Source: Psettodes erumei
Lineage: Eukaryota > Chordata > Actinopteri > Pleuronectiformes > Psettodidae
Direction of reading: 5' to 3'
Assembly: GCA_016785225.1 (NCBI GenBank)
Contig: JAFBJZ010000411.1
Location: forward strand, 1 to 64,000
DNA: 64,000 nucleotides
In this document: positions 1 to 10,247 of the stretch, piece by piece
Layout of the letters: each line of letters starts with the position of its first letter
Numbering within the stretch: the first letter of the stretch is position 1
Made by a program: the position numbers and the translations under genes
Notes under the pieces: model-generated
Told to the model about the DNA's origin: nothing
Database searches by the model: none
What the model saw: only the letters and a program-made list of their open reading frames with translations

Positions 1-942
1 TCTGACCAGTGCCAGGGCTCTGTTTTTGATCTCTTTAGTTTTCAGTGAATACACAATAGGATTAACGCAGGGTGGGATACAAGAAGCCAGTGACAGGCTC
101 AGCACACGCTGGTCTGGGTCAATGGCTCCCAGAAAAAACCCGACACTGAAAATGGTGATAATAGGGATGTAAAATATAGTGACAAGGATGATGTGTTCAA
201 CACAAGTGGCTAAAGCTTTGATCCGACTGTCCAATGATTTCATCTGGAACACCGTCACCAAGATGCTTAAATAAGACAGAATAATGAAAGAAAACGGTCC
301 TACAAGGATCAAAACAGAGAGAACAGAAGCTGCAGACCACTGCAATGTGAAGTCGTTACAGGCGAGTCTGAACACAGGTGCATAGTCACAGAAGTAGCTG
401 AACACTGTAACAGAACCGCAAAAAGAAAGTCGAGTCATTGAGCCTGTTGAAAATGCAGTTATTCCAAGACCAAAACACCAAGTCAGGCCGACAATACAAG
501 ACATGTTCCGCACTGTGTTGATTGAGTTCTGGCGCAAAGGAAAACATATTGCAATCAACCGATCATATGCAAGTATAGCAAGTGCATATGACTCCAATGA
601 CACAAATGAATAATATATATACATTTGTACCAAACATAAGTTGAATGGAATGAAGTTGTCTTGAATGAGAAATATCTTTATCATGGTGGGAATTGTGCAC
701 GAGTTAAAGACTAAATCAATCACCGCGAGGTTGAACACAGCCAAAAACTTTGGAGTGTGTAAACGGTGATTTAAGGCAATTATGCAAATCACCAAACTAT
801 TGAACAGCACTGTTACCACATACACAAAGGCCAGGAAGATGAAGTAGCCTCTGATGTAGGGAAATGACTGAAATCCAATGATATAGAAGCCTGGAGGATG
901 AATGATGACAGAGTCATTTAAAACAGTCCTGACAAAAGACAT
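1..942 (-). CDS. Odorant receptor R1, 3' end beyond the window
   Basis: Seven-transmembrane odorant receptor, expected in cilia of olfactory sensory neurons, signalling through a G protein. The frame from the ATG at 942-940 is open for 314 codons to the window edge. It is collinear with the 320-residue receptors further right, so about six residues are missing. Visible hallmarks are an N-terminal NDS glycosylation site, LHTPK after TM1, AYDRLIAICFPL after TM3, a cysteine-rich second extracellular loop with CDYAPVFRLAC, KALATC before TM6 and NPIVYSLK in TM7. The coding exon is preceded by a good splice acceptor at 1003-1004. A leader exon lies near 1189. The ATG was chosen because all paralogues start there. 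The protein sits closest to R2-R4 but differs from them in TM3-TM5. Ligand unknown. Confidence 0.93.
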   Translation of the reverse strand, partial: MSFVRTVLNDSVIIHPPGFYIIGFQSFPYIRGYFIFLAFVYVVTVLFNSLVICIIALNHRLHTPKFLAVFNLAVIDLVFNSCTIPTMIKIFLIQDNFIPFNLCLVQMYIYYSFVSLESYALAILAYDRLIAICFPLRQNSINTVRNMSCIVGLTWCFGLGITAFSTGSMTRLSFCGSVTVFSYFCDYAPVFRLACNDFTLQWSAASVLSVLILVGPFSFIILSYLSILVTVFQMKSLDSRIKALATCVEHIILVTIFYIPIITIFSVGFFLGAIDPDQRVLSLSLASCIPPCVNPIVYSLKTKEIKNRALALVR

Positions 943-1188
943 AGTTGTGCTCCACAGACTGGAGGTCAGCCTCTGGACCACGGTGCGTAAAATCTCTCCA
1001 GTCTGAAAAACAGGAAAATCATATCACACTGTACATTAGACTTCAATATAAATGCTATAAACCGTATGCACAATTTTCATGCCAGTTCAATGACCACAAG
1101 TAAACTAGCAGTATATTACATACACTTTCAGTAAGTTCAAACGTGTTCATGTGCTCATTAGAAAGAAAAAAGTCAGACTGTTTCATAC

Positions 1189-1320
1189 CTGAAGCTCTGT
1201 TGCAGATTGTTCAGCAGCAGCTGTATTTGATGCTGCATCCAAACGCTGCAGGCATGTCTGACTCATGGTCAGTGTAAGATATACTTTCCTCATTGATCTC
1301 CAGAGATTATTTTGATGCAG
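1189..1320 (-). promoter_or_regulatory. Leader exon and promoter of R1
   Basis: Read on the minus strand, an O/E-like ATCTCTGGAGAT (about 1296-1307) is followed by a TATA-like GTATATCTTA and then a short exon ending in a strong donor at 1189/1188 (CAG followed by GTATGA). It joins the acceptor at 1003-1004 in phase 0. An ATG with a good context (ACCATGAG) in this exon is in frame with the receptor and would add 46 residues. If the TATA-like box is real, transcription may start downstream of that ATG. Confidence 0.6.
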
Positions 1321-1814
1321 AGAAAGTAACTTTGCAGAGTCCTATTAATGGCATTAATTTGATCCACTGAGAACAGGATTATAGCTTCCTCTGACTGATC
1401 TTCTCTTGCCTTCAAAATAAACATCTAATTTTTGTTTTTGATAGCAATTTAGTGAGTTTAATGTCATTGAACTTCTTTTTAAAAACATGCAACTTTACTG
1501 AAAAAAGCAGGTCAGCTGAGACCATTTCTGAAACAAAATCATGATCTTCAGACTCACAAAACCTCAAATAAGCATTTGAGCTTTATTAGATATGAAATAT
1601 TTACTTGTTATTCTGTGCTCTCTGGCATTTATGGTTTTCCCTCCAATGATGGTGGGGAAGTTCCCAGGGAAAGCAGCAAGCTCACAGGAAGCAGAGATTT
1701 GTGTATGTCCATAACATAAATCTGCTTATGTGACACTTTCATTTCACTCACTATAAAACTATGGAAATGACAGAATGTTTAGTTGTTGCAGTTTGTACAA
1801 ATCAAGCAAAGAAC

Positions 1815-1972
1815 ATGGTGTTCTTTAACGTATGTCCATAATTAAACAGCCTGTGGCTCTTATGGGCCTAATTTGTAAAGCCAACACCAGAGATGCTGGT
1901 TAATGACCTTTCCTGTAACAAACAGATCTTTCACTCTTTGAACATGAGACTAATTAATCTCTCTTGCACTTG
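1815..1972 (+). promoter_or_regulatory. OR-linked conserved element, copy 1 (R1)
   Basis: One of eight copies of a non-coding element. This copy has TTAATGACCTTTCC, TAACAAACAGATC and CTAATTAATCTC in the usual order and spacing. The O/E-like box at its left end is degraded (GTGTTCTTTAACG). It lies about 0.9 kb upstream of the R1 start. Confidence 0.6.
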
Positions 1973-2323
1973 TTTATATTTAATAATTAAAATATCAAAG
2001 TGAAAACTTGTTATTCAAAGTGAACTTACCAACTAATGATGAGCAGCATAAGAAAGTCTTCTCCATTTCACTCAGCTGTGCTTTTGTTTAATAAAGTGGC
2101 AATAAGTTCTCACCTGCTCCAATTTTAAACTGATTTAAATAGTCTGTGATACACTCAATGTTGGTTGACAAGTCACAATTATCAGCCAGCTCTCCTCCCG
2201 ACACTTGAAAATCAAAGCCAGGATTTTATGTGGCTGCTTGTACTTTATTTTCATCATTGTGATTAAATCATGTCATTGCACCTCAACTTTGTGAAGCAGA
2301 TCTTGAATGCTGTGTTTGAGAGT

Positions 2324-2575
2324 TCAACTGGGTGCAGACTTGGTGAGGATTTGCTGCCGCTTCATCAGTTGTTCTTTCCTCGCCTTTTGGAAATTCATCA
2401 TGCAGTCTTTGAAAGTCTGGACCTGGTTCTGGCACGCTCGCCAGTCCTGGTGTTCAGCCATGCACTCTTGCACAGCATAATGTAGCTCAGCGCAGCCAGT
2501 CTGGGATATCATCCGATCCACTGGATCATCCTCGTCGTCTTTCCGGCTGCGGTCATGTGGTGAGGGAGACGCCAT
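2324..2575 (-). CDS. coa4: Cytochrome c oxidase assembly factor 4 (CHCHD8)
   Basis: An 83-residue protein of the twin CX9C (CHCH) family, imported into the mitochondrial intermembrane space by the Mia40 route and needed for assembly of respiratory complex IV. Two cysteine pairs with nine residues between are visible: C..AELHYAVQE..C and C..QNQVQTFKD..C. The stretch DDEDDPVDRMISQTGCAE matches the vertebrate COA4 pattern, and the length is as expected. The single coding exon starts at the ATG at 2575-2573. A likely acceptor in the 5' UTR lies at about 2608, and CpG-rich sequence near 3.5-3.9 kb may hold the first exon. An AATAAA on the minus strand near 2243-2248 gives a short 3' UTR. It is unusual in lying inside an odorant receptor array. 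Confidence 0.93.
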   Translation of the reverse strand: MASPSPHDRSRKDDEDDPVDRMISQTGCAELHYAVQECMAEHQDWRACQNQVQTFKDCMMNFQKARKEQLMKRQQILTKSAPS

Positions 2576-2615
2576 CCTGCCTCAGTGCACAGGGCTGATC
2601 GGGCAGTCTGCTCAG

Positions 2616-4160
2616 GAAAATGCAAAATGAATAATTCACTTTCAATTCAGTTATGCGAACAACCACATGTGGCTGCTCCTTTCGCATGCCTTTGCTGTCT
2701 AGCTTCTTGGCAGTCTTAGCAGTGATTTAGCTCAAAATTATACCATAATCATATTTTATGAAAAGCTGTTATGAGTCTTTGTGGTCGTTGTCTGTTGTAG
2801 AAATCTTTCCTGTCCCACATCACTCTTTTATAACTAAACTTCAGAATATATATATATATATATATTGCACATATTTCTTTTTAAAAAAAATAATTATATC
2901 GTTTGTGCAATATAAATCTGTCCCACATTTTAGGCAACAACAGTGGCAGAAGGTAAACACACTTACTCAAGATCTGTACTGTGCCCTATAGTTACAATTT
3001 GAAGGTATTTGTACTTCACTTGTGTATTTCCATTGTATACAACTTTACACTGTAACTCCACCGCGTTGTACTTAGTCCAGCACACATGAAGTAATCACAC
3101 TCACTTTCCAAACAGAGATAAAACATGAAGCATACGATTATGTAAAATGTCATGATGAAACGTGAACAGTTAAAATGAGCTCGACCAGTTGCACATTTAC
3201 ATGTTTACGTATTATAGTAATATTACTACCTTCCGTTCGTCCTTTAACAAAAAAAACGTAGATTTTTCCCATAAGTGCCAAAACCTTTGCACACAACTGT
3301 ATTGCAATCTGAAAGTTGGTATAGTACGTACGTTAAATACATTTCACGTTAAGTGTACTTTATTCGTAAGTTACGTACTTTACTTAAATGCTAGATTTTT
3401 AATGCAATGTATTTACTTGTAATAATTTGTTTTATTATTTAAATTGCAGTGTTGCCACTTTCGCTAACGTGCAGTACATATAAGAATGCGTACCCGCATA
3501 TATCTAACATCAGCCAAGACTGAGTAAGGTAACCAGCAGCGGACACACTCGTCGGGGTCATTCGGTCGTGCTCACTCGGCTGCAGCGTACGCACCTGAGA
3601 CGAGAACGGGGTCAGCCGCCGCAAACGTTCGCGTTTCCCTTCGTCGTCCTCACCTGTTTATTCTGTCAAAGCGAATCTGTCCGTCGAATTACTGACACGA
3701 AGATTACATAACCTGCACGACCCGGGACTCTTCATGACCAACACAGACACTGTTCTGTTGCGAGTTGACCGTTAACGTGGGGGACACGTTTGAGCCAAGG
3801 ACGAAAGTGCAGCAGTAAAATGCCTCCGTCGATCAGATAGCGTTTCCGCTGCACAGCGAGAGCGCAACAGATGCGAGAGGCCGTTTGGTGCATATGTCGG
3901 TGCAAACTCTTAGGGAAACTACACTGTTAAGGCGGCCGACGAAATACTCGGATTATGGAATAATGATTAGCATTAATAATAATGTATTTTAAAGATTTGG
4001 TGACCTAATGCAACATATATCTAAAACTTCCAACAATGCATCAGGAGTTCTTATCCTGGAAACTGTATGTTTAAAATTTTTCATCACATATGAAAAACAT
4101 CAACAATGAGCAAATAAAGAGATCAGGGTTGAAGGGTGTGTAATTTTTGTTGCTTCTTTG
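2616..4160. promoter_or_regulatory. coa4 upstream region with CpG-rich first exon/promoter
   Basis: No coding sequence is recognised. From about 3480 to 3950 the sequence becomes clearly richer in CpG than its surroundings, typical of a housekeeping promoter. Two donor-like sites on the minus strand (exon end 3595, CAG then GTGCGT; and exon end 3654, CAG then GTGAGG) could end a non-coding first exon of coa4. The 2.6-3.4 kb part is AT-rich with a short TA run near 2845. Confidence 0.45.
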
Positions 4161-4932
4161 GTCATTTTGAATTATGTCATATCTTATTCTTTGTAAATGT
4201 TATCATTTTTAAACACTGGTCTATATAACGTGAATAACAGACCATGAAGAAAAGGGTGATTATAACTAACTTCAAACAGGAGATGATTTTGTTTACCCAA
4301 CACAGGCAAACGTCCTGTTTGACTGAATTGCCAAAAAGAGAAAAATGAGCCACTGAAATGAGAATTATTTTTCAGACATTATCTTCCAATGAGAAAAAGA
4401 AAGATAGTCGTTTTTTATTTTAAACACTTTGAACATTTAATTCAAAAACGTGAAATGACTCAACTCATACAGGCCTCTGCCATTGAGACCTTGATTCACA
4501 TGCTTGTGTACAATTATATGTTTAGTCTACTTTTTATTTAAAAACTAGGAAACATGGCTACATGGTGACCCCACATGAAATGAACAGATGGGATGCAACA
4601 AGCATGTAAAGCACAATGAGAAAATGTTATTGAAAACCTCTAAAAGCATGTACAGTGAAATCACAAAACCTCACAATTAACCCTTTGAGGTTTTCCTCAC
4701 CATTTTTGTCTGAAAAGAAATCACAACAAATTGCAACAAATTTTAAGCAAGCGATTTTACAGGTAGCACCTTTTTCATCACAAATTGTACCCTGTTGAAG
4801 GTCTTATTAAATCTATTTTCACAAAAAATGATTGAAAATTAAAAACTGTCCAGACTACTGGCTTTTACCCAGTACAAAATTTTAGGGCTGGAATTTATGC
4901 AGTTTTTTCTTAACTGTCCAATATTTGTTCCT
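4160..4932. repeat. OR 3' flank module, copy in front of R2
   Basis: About 4160-4620 matches 9540-10015 (3' of R4), and the part with CTAGGAAACATGGCTACATGG also matches 7150-7330 (3' of R3). This is the shared downstream flank of R2, R3 and R4 and was duplicated with them. No gene seen. Confidence 0.75.
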
Positions 4933-5901
4933 TTATTGGTCTGTCCTAATTTTATTTTTTTGGAGCAGTGCAAGGACTCTTATTTTGATCTCTTTAGTTT
5001 TCAGTGAATACACAATAGGATTGACACAGGGCGGGATGCAAGAAGCCAGTGACAGACTCAGAACACGCTGGTCTGGGTCAATAAGTCGCAGATAAAATCC
5101 AACAGTAAAAATAGTAATCAGGGGAATGTAAAATACAGCAACAAGAATCAAATGCTCAACACAAGTGGCCAAAGCTTTGACACGACTGTCCAATGATTTC
5201 ATCCTGAACACCGTCACCAGGATGGTGACATAAGACAGAAGAATGAAAGAAAATGGTCCTACAAGCAGCAACAAAGTAAGCAAAGAGGCCACAGACCACT
5301 GCATTGTGTAATCATTACAGGCTAGTCTAAACACGGGTGCATAGTCACAGAAGTAGCTGAACACTTTGAGGGAATTGCAAAAAGACAGTCGAGTCATTAT
5401 ACCTGTTGCAAATGCAGTAACTCCCAGAGCAAAACACCAAGTCAGGCTGACAATACAAGACATGTTCCGCACAGTGTTGATTGAGTGCTGGCGCAGAGGA
5501 AAACATATTGCAATCAACCGATCATATGCAAGTATAGCAAGAGCATTTGACTCCAATGACGCACATGAATAATAGACATACATTTGTACCAAACATAAAT
5601 TGAATGGAATGAAGTTGTCCTGAATGAGAAATATCTTTATCATGTTGGGAATAGTGCACGAATTAAGGATTAAATCAACCACTGCAAGGTTGATTACAGC
5701 CAAAAATTTTGGAGTGTGTAAACGGTGATTTAAGGCAATTACATAGATCACCAAACTATTGAACAGCACTGTAACCACATATACAAAGGCCAGGAAGATG
5801 AAGTAGACTCTGATATAGGGAAATGACTGAAATCCAATGATATAGAAGCCTGGAGGATGAATGATGACAGAGTCATTTAAAACAGTCCTGACAAAAGACA
5901 T
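4933..5901 (-). CDS. Odorant receptor R2
   Basis: Intact 322-residue odorant receptor with seven hydrophobic segments, NDS near the N-terminus, LHTPK, AYDRLIAICFPL, CDYAPVFRLAC, KALATC and NPIVYSLK. The frame stays open upstream to a GTG, but the ATG at 5901-5899 corresponds to that of all paralogues. A splice acceptor precedes the coding exon (exon start 5961). Its tail ends in RTDQ, 17 residues shorter than R3 and R4, because a stop replaces the arginine codon that continues them. The first half (TM1-TM2, for example IALNHRLHTPK and NSCTIP) resembles R1 while the second half is almost identical to R3 and R4, which suggests gene conversion. Ligand unknown. Confidence 0.95.
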   Translation of the reverse strand: MSFVRTVLNDSVIIHPPGFYIIGFQSFPYIRVYFIFLAFVYVVTVLFNSLVIYVIALNHRLHTPKFLAVINLAVVDLILNSCTIPNMIKIFLIQDNFIPFNLCLVQMYVYYSCASLESNALAILAYDRLIAICFPLRQHSINTVRNMSCIVSLTWCFALGVTAFATGIMTRLSFCNSLKVFSYFCDYAPVFRLACNDYTMQWSVASLLTLLLLVGPFSFILLSYVTILVTVFRMKSLDSRVKALATCVEHLILVAVFYIPLITIFTVGFYLRLIDPDQRVLSLSLASCIPPCVNPIVYSLKTKEIKIRVLALLQKNKIRTDQ

Positions 5902-6146
5902 AGTTGAGCTCCACAGACTGGAGGTCAGCCTCTGGACCACGGTGCGTAAAATCTCTCCAGTCTGAAAACAGGGAAATCATATCACACTGTACATTAGACT
6001 TCAATATAAATGCTATAAACCGTATGCACAATTTTCATGCCAGTTCAATGACCACAAGTAAACTAGCAGTATATTACATACACTTTCAGTAAGTTCAAAC
6101 ATGTTCATGTGCTCATTAGAAAGAAAAAAGTCAGACTGTTTCATAC

Positions 6147-6275
6147 CTGAAACTCTGTTGCAGATTGTTCAGCAGCAGCAGCTGTATTTGATGCTGCATC
6201 CAAACTCTGCAGGCATGTCTGACTCATGGTCAGTGTAAGATATACTTTCCTCATTGATCTCCAGAGATTATTTTG
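6147..6275 (-). promoter_or_regulatory. Leader exon and promoter of R2
   Basis: Nearly the same as for R1: ATCTCTGGAGAT, TATA-like box, ACCATGAG start context, and donor after 6147 (GTATGA). Compared with R1 the alanine-coding repeat is one triplet longer, so the frame to the receptor is kept; the extension would be 47 residues. Confidence 0.6.
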
Positions 6276-6774
6276 ATGCAGAGAAAGTAACTTGGCAGTT
6301 TCCTATAAATGACATTAATGTGATCCACTGAGAACAGGGTTATAGCTTCCTCTGACTGATTTTCTCTTGTCCTCATAGTAAATGTGTAATTATTGTTCTT
6401 AATAACAATTTGGTGAGTTTAATGTCATTGAACTTCTTTTTAAAAACATGCAACTTTACTGAAAAAAGCAGGTCAGCTGAGACCATTTCTGAAACAAAAT
6501 CATGATCTTCAGACTCACAAAACCTCAAATAAGCATTTGAGCTTTATTAGATATGAAATATTTACTTGTTATTCTGTGCTCTCTGGTATTTATGGTTTTC
6601 CCTCCAATGATGGTGGGGAAGTTCCCAGGGAAAGCAGCAAGCTCACAGGAAGCAGAGATTTGTGTATGTCCATAACATAAATCTGCTTATGTGACACTTT
6701 CATTTCATTCCCTATAAAACTATGTAAATGACAGAATGTTTAGTTGTTGCAGTTTGTACAAATCGAGCAAAGAA

Positions 6775-6940
6775 CATGGTGTTCTTTAACGTATGTCCAT
6801 AATTAAACAGGCCGTAGCTCCAATGGGGCTAATTTGTAAAGCCAACACCAGAGATGCTTGTTAATGACCTTTGCTGTAACAAACAGATCTTTCACTCTTT
6901 GAATACACTCTTTGAGACTAATTAATCTCTCTTGCACTTG
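6775..6940 (+). promoter_or_regulatory. OR-linked conserved element, copy 2 (R2)
   Basis: Same order of blocks as copy 1: TTAATGACCTTTGC, TAACAAACAGATC and CTAATTAATCTC, followed by CTTGCACTTG. About 0.9 kb upstream of the R2 start. Confidence 0.6.
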
Positions 6941-7149
6941 TTTATATTTAACAGTTAAAATATAAAAATTCAAGTGAAAACTTGTTATTCAAAGTGAACT
7001 TACTTACTAATGATGAGCAGCATAAGAAAGTCTTCTCCATTTCACTCAGCTGTGCTTTTTTTAAATAAAGTGGCAATAAGTTCTCACTTGCTCTGATATC
7101 AAACTGATTAGGAAAGTCTATGATGCACTTAATGTCGGTCGATGAGTCC

Positions 7150-7488
7150 CAATTATTTACAGGAGTCTGACACTGAGACCTTGATTCACATCCTTGTGTA
7201 ACATGTGTTTTGTCTTCTATCTATTCAACAAGTAGGAAACATGGCTACATGGTGACACCACATGAAACGACCAGTTGGGATGCAACAAGCGTATAAAACG
7301 CAATGAGAAATTAAAGGTTATTGAAAACCTTTAAAAGCACGTACAGTGAAATCATACAACATAGTTTTATAAGTAGCACCTTTGTAATTATCAATTTTGA
7401 AGATATTATTGAATCTATTTTCAGAAAAAACCCGACTTAAAATCAAACATATCCCAGTCCACTGTCTTTTAACCCACTGCATGAGTCT
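7150..7488. repeat. OR 3' flank module, copy in front of R3
   Basis: Matches 4465-4760 and 9870-10240. The join to the upstream duplicon of R2 is abrupt near 7150, marking a duplication or deletion breakpoint. Confidence 0.7.
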
Positions 7489-8508
7489 TTAGGGCTGGAA
7501 TTTTTGCAATGTTTTCTTAACCCTCCAGGGTTTGTTTTTTCGTTGGTCTGTGCTAATTTTATTTTTTTGGAGCAGTGCAAGGACTCTGATTTTGATCTCT
7601 TTAGTTTTCAGTGAATACACAATAGGATTGACACAAGGCGGGATGCAAGATGCCAGTGACAGACTCAGAACACGCCGGTCTGGGTCAATAAGTCGCAGAT
7701 AAAATCCAACAGTAAAAATAGTAATCAGGGGAATGTAAAATACAGCAACAAGAATCAAATGCTCAACACAAGTGGCCAAAGCTTTGACACGACTGTCCAA
7801 TGATTTCATCCTGAACACCGTCACCAGGATGGTGACATAAGACAGAAGAATGAAAGAAAACGGTCCTACAAGCAGCAACAAAGAAAGCAAAGAGGCCACA
7901 GACCACTGCATTGTGTAATCATTACAGGCTAGTCTAAACACGGGTGCATAGTCACAGAAGTAGCTGAACACTTTGAGGGAATTGCAAAAAGACAGTCGAG
8001 TCATTATACCTGTTGCAAATGCAGTAACTCCCAGAGCAAAACACCAAGTCAGGCCGACAATACAAGACATGTTCCGCACTGTGTTGATTGAGTTCTGGCG
8101 CAGAGGAAAACATATTGCAATCAACCGATCATATGCAAGTATAGCAAGAGCATTTGACTCCAAAGTCCCAAAAGCATAGTAGAAAAACATTTGTACCAAA
8201 CATAAGTTGAATGGAATGAAGTTGTCCTGAATGAGAAATATCTTTATCATGTTGGGAATAGTGCATGTGTTTAAGATCACATCGATTACTGAGAGGTTGA
8301 TTACAGCCAAAAATTTGGGCGTATGTAAATAGTGATCAAAGGCAATTATGTAGATCACCAAACTATTGAACAGCATTGTAACCACATAGACAAATGCTAG
8401 AAAGATGAAGTAGACTCTGATGTAGGGAAAAGTCTGAAATCCAATGATATAGAAGCCTGGAGGATGAATGATGACAGAGTCATTTAAAACAGTCCTGACA
8501 AAAGACAT
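7489..8508 (-). CDS. Odorant receptor R3
   Basis: Intact 339-residue odorant receptor. It carries the family motifs LHTPK, AYDRLIAICFPL, CDYAPVFRLAC, KALATC and NPIVYSLK, plus a long basic cytoplasmic tail (RKNKPWRVKKTLQKFQP) that R2 lacks. The frame continues upstream to a GTG, but the ATG at 8508-8506 is the family start. From TM4 to the end it is almost identical to R2 and R4; in TM2-TM3 it matches R4 (AFGTLES, NTCTIP). It keeps the leader exon and promoter but lacks the upstream conserved element present for R1, R2 and R4. Confidence 0.95.
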   Translation of the reverse strand: MSFVRTVLNDSVIIHPPGFYIIGFQTFPYIRVYFIFLAFVYVVTMLFNSLVIYIIAFDHYLHTPKFLAVINLSVIDVILNTCTIPNMIKIFLIQDNFIPFNLCLVQMFFYYAFGTLESNALAILAYDRLIAICFPLRQNSINTVRNMSCIVGLTWCFALGVTAFATGIMTRLSFCNSLKVFSYFCDYAPVFRLACNDYTMQWSVASLLSLLLLVGPFSFILLSYVTILVTVFRMKSLDSRVKALATCVEHLILVAVFYIPLITIFTVGFYLRLIDPDRRVLSLSLASCIPPCVNPIVYSLKTKEIKIRVLALLQKNKISTDQRKNKPWRVKKTLQKFQP

Positions 8509-8754
8509 TGTTGAGCTCCACGGACTGGAGGTCAGCCTCTGGACCACGGTGCGTAAAATCTCTCCAGTCTGAAAAACAGGAAAATCATATCATACCATAT
8601 ATTAGACTTCTTTATAAATGCTACAAATCACTTGTATAATTTTCATTCCAGTTTAACTACCACAAGTAAAGTAGCAGTATATTACATACACTTTCAGTAA
8701 CTTCAAACATGTTCATGTGCTCATTAGAAAGGAAAAAGTCAGACTGTTTCATAC

Positions 8755-8885
8755 CTGAAGCTCTGTTGCAGATTGTTCAGCAGCAGCAGCTGTATTTGAT
8801 GCTGCATCCAAACGCTGCAGGCATGTCTGACTCATGGTCAGTGTAAGATATACTTTCCTCATTGATCTCCAGAGATTTTTTTTGA
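8755..8885 (-). promoter_or_regulatory. Leader exon and promoter of R3
   Basis: Same layout as R1 and R2: ATCTCTGGAGAT, TATA-like box, ACCATGAG, then donor after 8755 (GTATGA). The frame is open for 80 codons up to the donor, and splicing joins it in frame to the receptor with a 47-residue extension. Upstream of about 8995 the sequence lacks some 575 bases found in R1, including the conserved element. Confidence 0.6.
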
Positions 8886-9174
8886 CACTGAGAAAATAAT
8901 TTAGCAGTTTCCTATTAATGACATTAATTTGATCCACTGAGAGCAGGGTTATAGCTTCCTCTGACTGATCTTCTCTTGTCCTCAAAATAAACATCTAATA
9001 AACATCAAGTGAAAACTTGATGCTCAAAGTGAACTTACTAACGATGGGCAGCAAAAGAAAGTCTTCTCCACTCCGCTCAACTGTGCTTTTGTTTAATAAG
9101 GTGACACCTGCTCTGATATCAAACTGATCAGAAAAGTCTGTGATACACTTAATGTTGGTCAATGAGTCCTAATT

Positions 9175-9320
9175 ATTGGCCAGTTCTCCACCAGACACTT
9201 GAAAATCAAAGCCAGGATATTATGTAGCTGCTTGTACTTTATTTTCAGCATAATGAATACATTAGGTCTTTGCACCTAAACCGTGTGAAGCAGGTCCTGA
9301 AGAATCAGTTCTGCAGCATA
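9175..9320 (-). pseudogene. Remnant of coa4 3' end
   Basis: This stretch matches the 3' UTR of coa4 at about 2185-2310. Both contain ACACTTGAAAATCAAAGCC, the AATAAA-bearing GTACTTTATTTTCA and, further on, GTGAAGCAG. The match fades about where the coa4 coding region would begin. The order relative to the OR upstream unit is the same as near R1, so the duplicated unit once carried coa4 and most of the second copy was then lost. Confidence 0.65.
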
Positions 9321-9539
9321 GTGAGAACACAACTGATGAAGAAACAGTTTATTTCATAAGTTGTGGCAAACTCTCAAAGAAAATAAACCTTCAAGATCAC
9401 ATGGCTGAGTAAATGCTTTAATTTATGGGATAATAATCTTTGTTAATAATAATGAATTCACAAGAATTGTTTCTCCAACAAGAACTGTTCCCACAAACAT
9501 CACTGAATATTCAAGCTGGCCTCCTCAGGAAAATGGATG

Positions 9540-10247
9540 ATTATGACATCAGAATTATTTAGAATTATGGCATATTTTATTCTTTGTAAATGTTATCATT
9601 TATAAACACTGGTCTATATAATGTGAATAACAGACCATGAAGAAAAGGGTGATTATAACTAACTTCAAACAGGAGATGATTTTGTTCACCCAACACAGGC
9701 AAACATCGTGTTTGATTGTGTTGTCAAAGAGAAAACTGAGCCCTTGCAATGAGAATTAATTTTCAGATATTATCTTCTAATGAGAAAAATGAAAGATAGC
9801 TGTATTGTTTGTTGTTCTTATTATATAACATCTTGAACATTTAAGTAAAACACATGAATTGACTCAAGTCTTACAGGAGTCTGACACTGAGACTTTGATT
9901 TACATCCATGTGAAACGTGTTTTGTCTTCTTTCTGTTCAACCACTTGGAAACATGGCTACATGGTGACCCCACATGAAATGAACAGATGGGATGCAACAA
10001 TCTTGTAAAGCACAATGAATAAAAAGGTTATTGAAAACCTCTAAAAGCATGTACAGTGTAATCACACTACCTCAGAACTAACCCTTTGAGGATTTCCTCA
10101 CCATTATTGTCTGAGAAGCAAGTAGTTTATAAGTAGCACCTTTGTAATTATATATTTCGAAGATCTTATTGAATTGATTTTCAGAAAATACACACTTAAA
10201 ATCAAACCTATCCCAGTCCACTGGCTTTTAACCCACTGCATGAGTCT
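9540..10247. repeat. OR 3' flank module, copy in front of R4
   Basis: Matches 4160-4900 closely (for example GAATAACAGACCATGAAG and ACTTCAAACAGGAGATGAT in both). No gene recognised. Confidence 0.75.

Larger units (their letters stand above)
950..2190. repeat. Upstream duplicon, copy 1 (paired with 5910-7150)
   Basis: This stretch upstream of R1 is nearly identical to the stretch upstream of R2. It covers the leader exon, promoter, a block with a long AAACCTCAAATAAGC run, and the conserved element at 1815-1972. Close matches can be followed line by line until about 2170, where copy 1 continues into the coa4 3' end while copy 2 jumps into OR 3' flank. A recent segmental duplication is the simplest explanation. 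Confidence 0.85.
5910..7150. repeat. Upstream duplicon, copy 2 (paired with 950-2190)
   Basis: Nearly identical to the region upstream of R1, with small indels (for example an insertion of ATACACTCTTTG near 6903). At about 7150 the similarity to copy 1 stops and the sequence passes directly into the OR 3' flank module in front of R3, so coa4 and its surroundings are absent here. Confidence 0.85.

Noticed and set aside
5366..5572. Plus-strand 68-codon frames repeated opposite R2, R3 and R4, and 60-68-codon frames opposite R5-R10
   Set aside because: They are antisense shadows of conserved OR coding sequence and recur only because the receptors do.
9325..9345. ACAACTGATGAAG near the coa4 remnant, the reverse complement of a word in coa4
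   Set aside because: Thirteen bases only; not enough to claim an inverted coa4 fragment.
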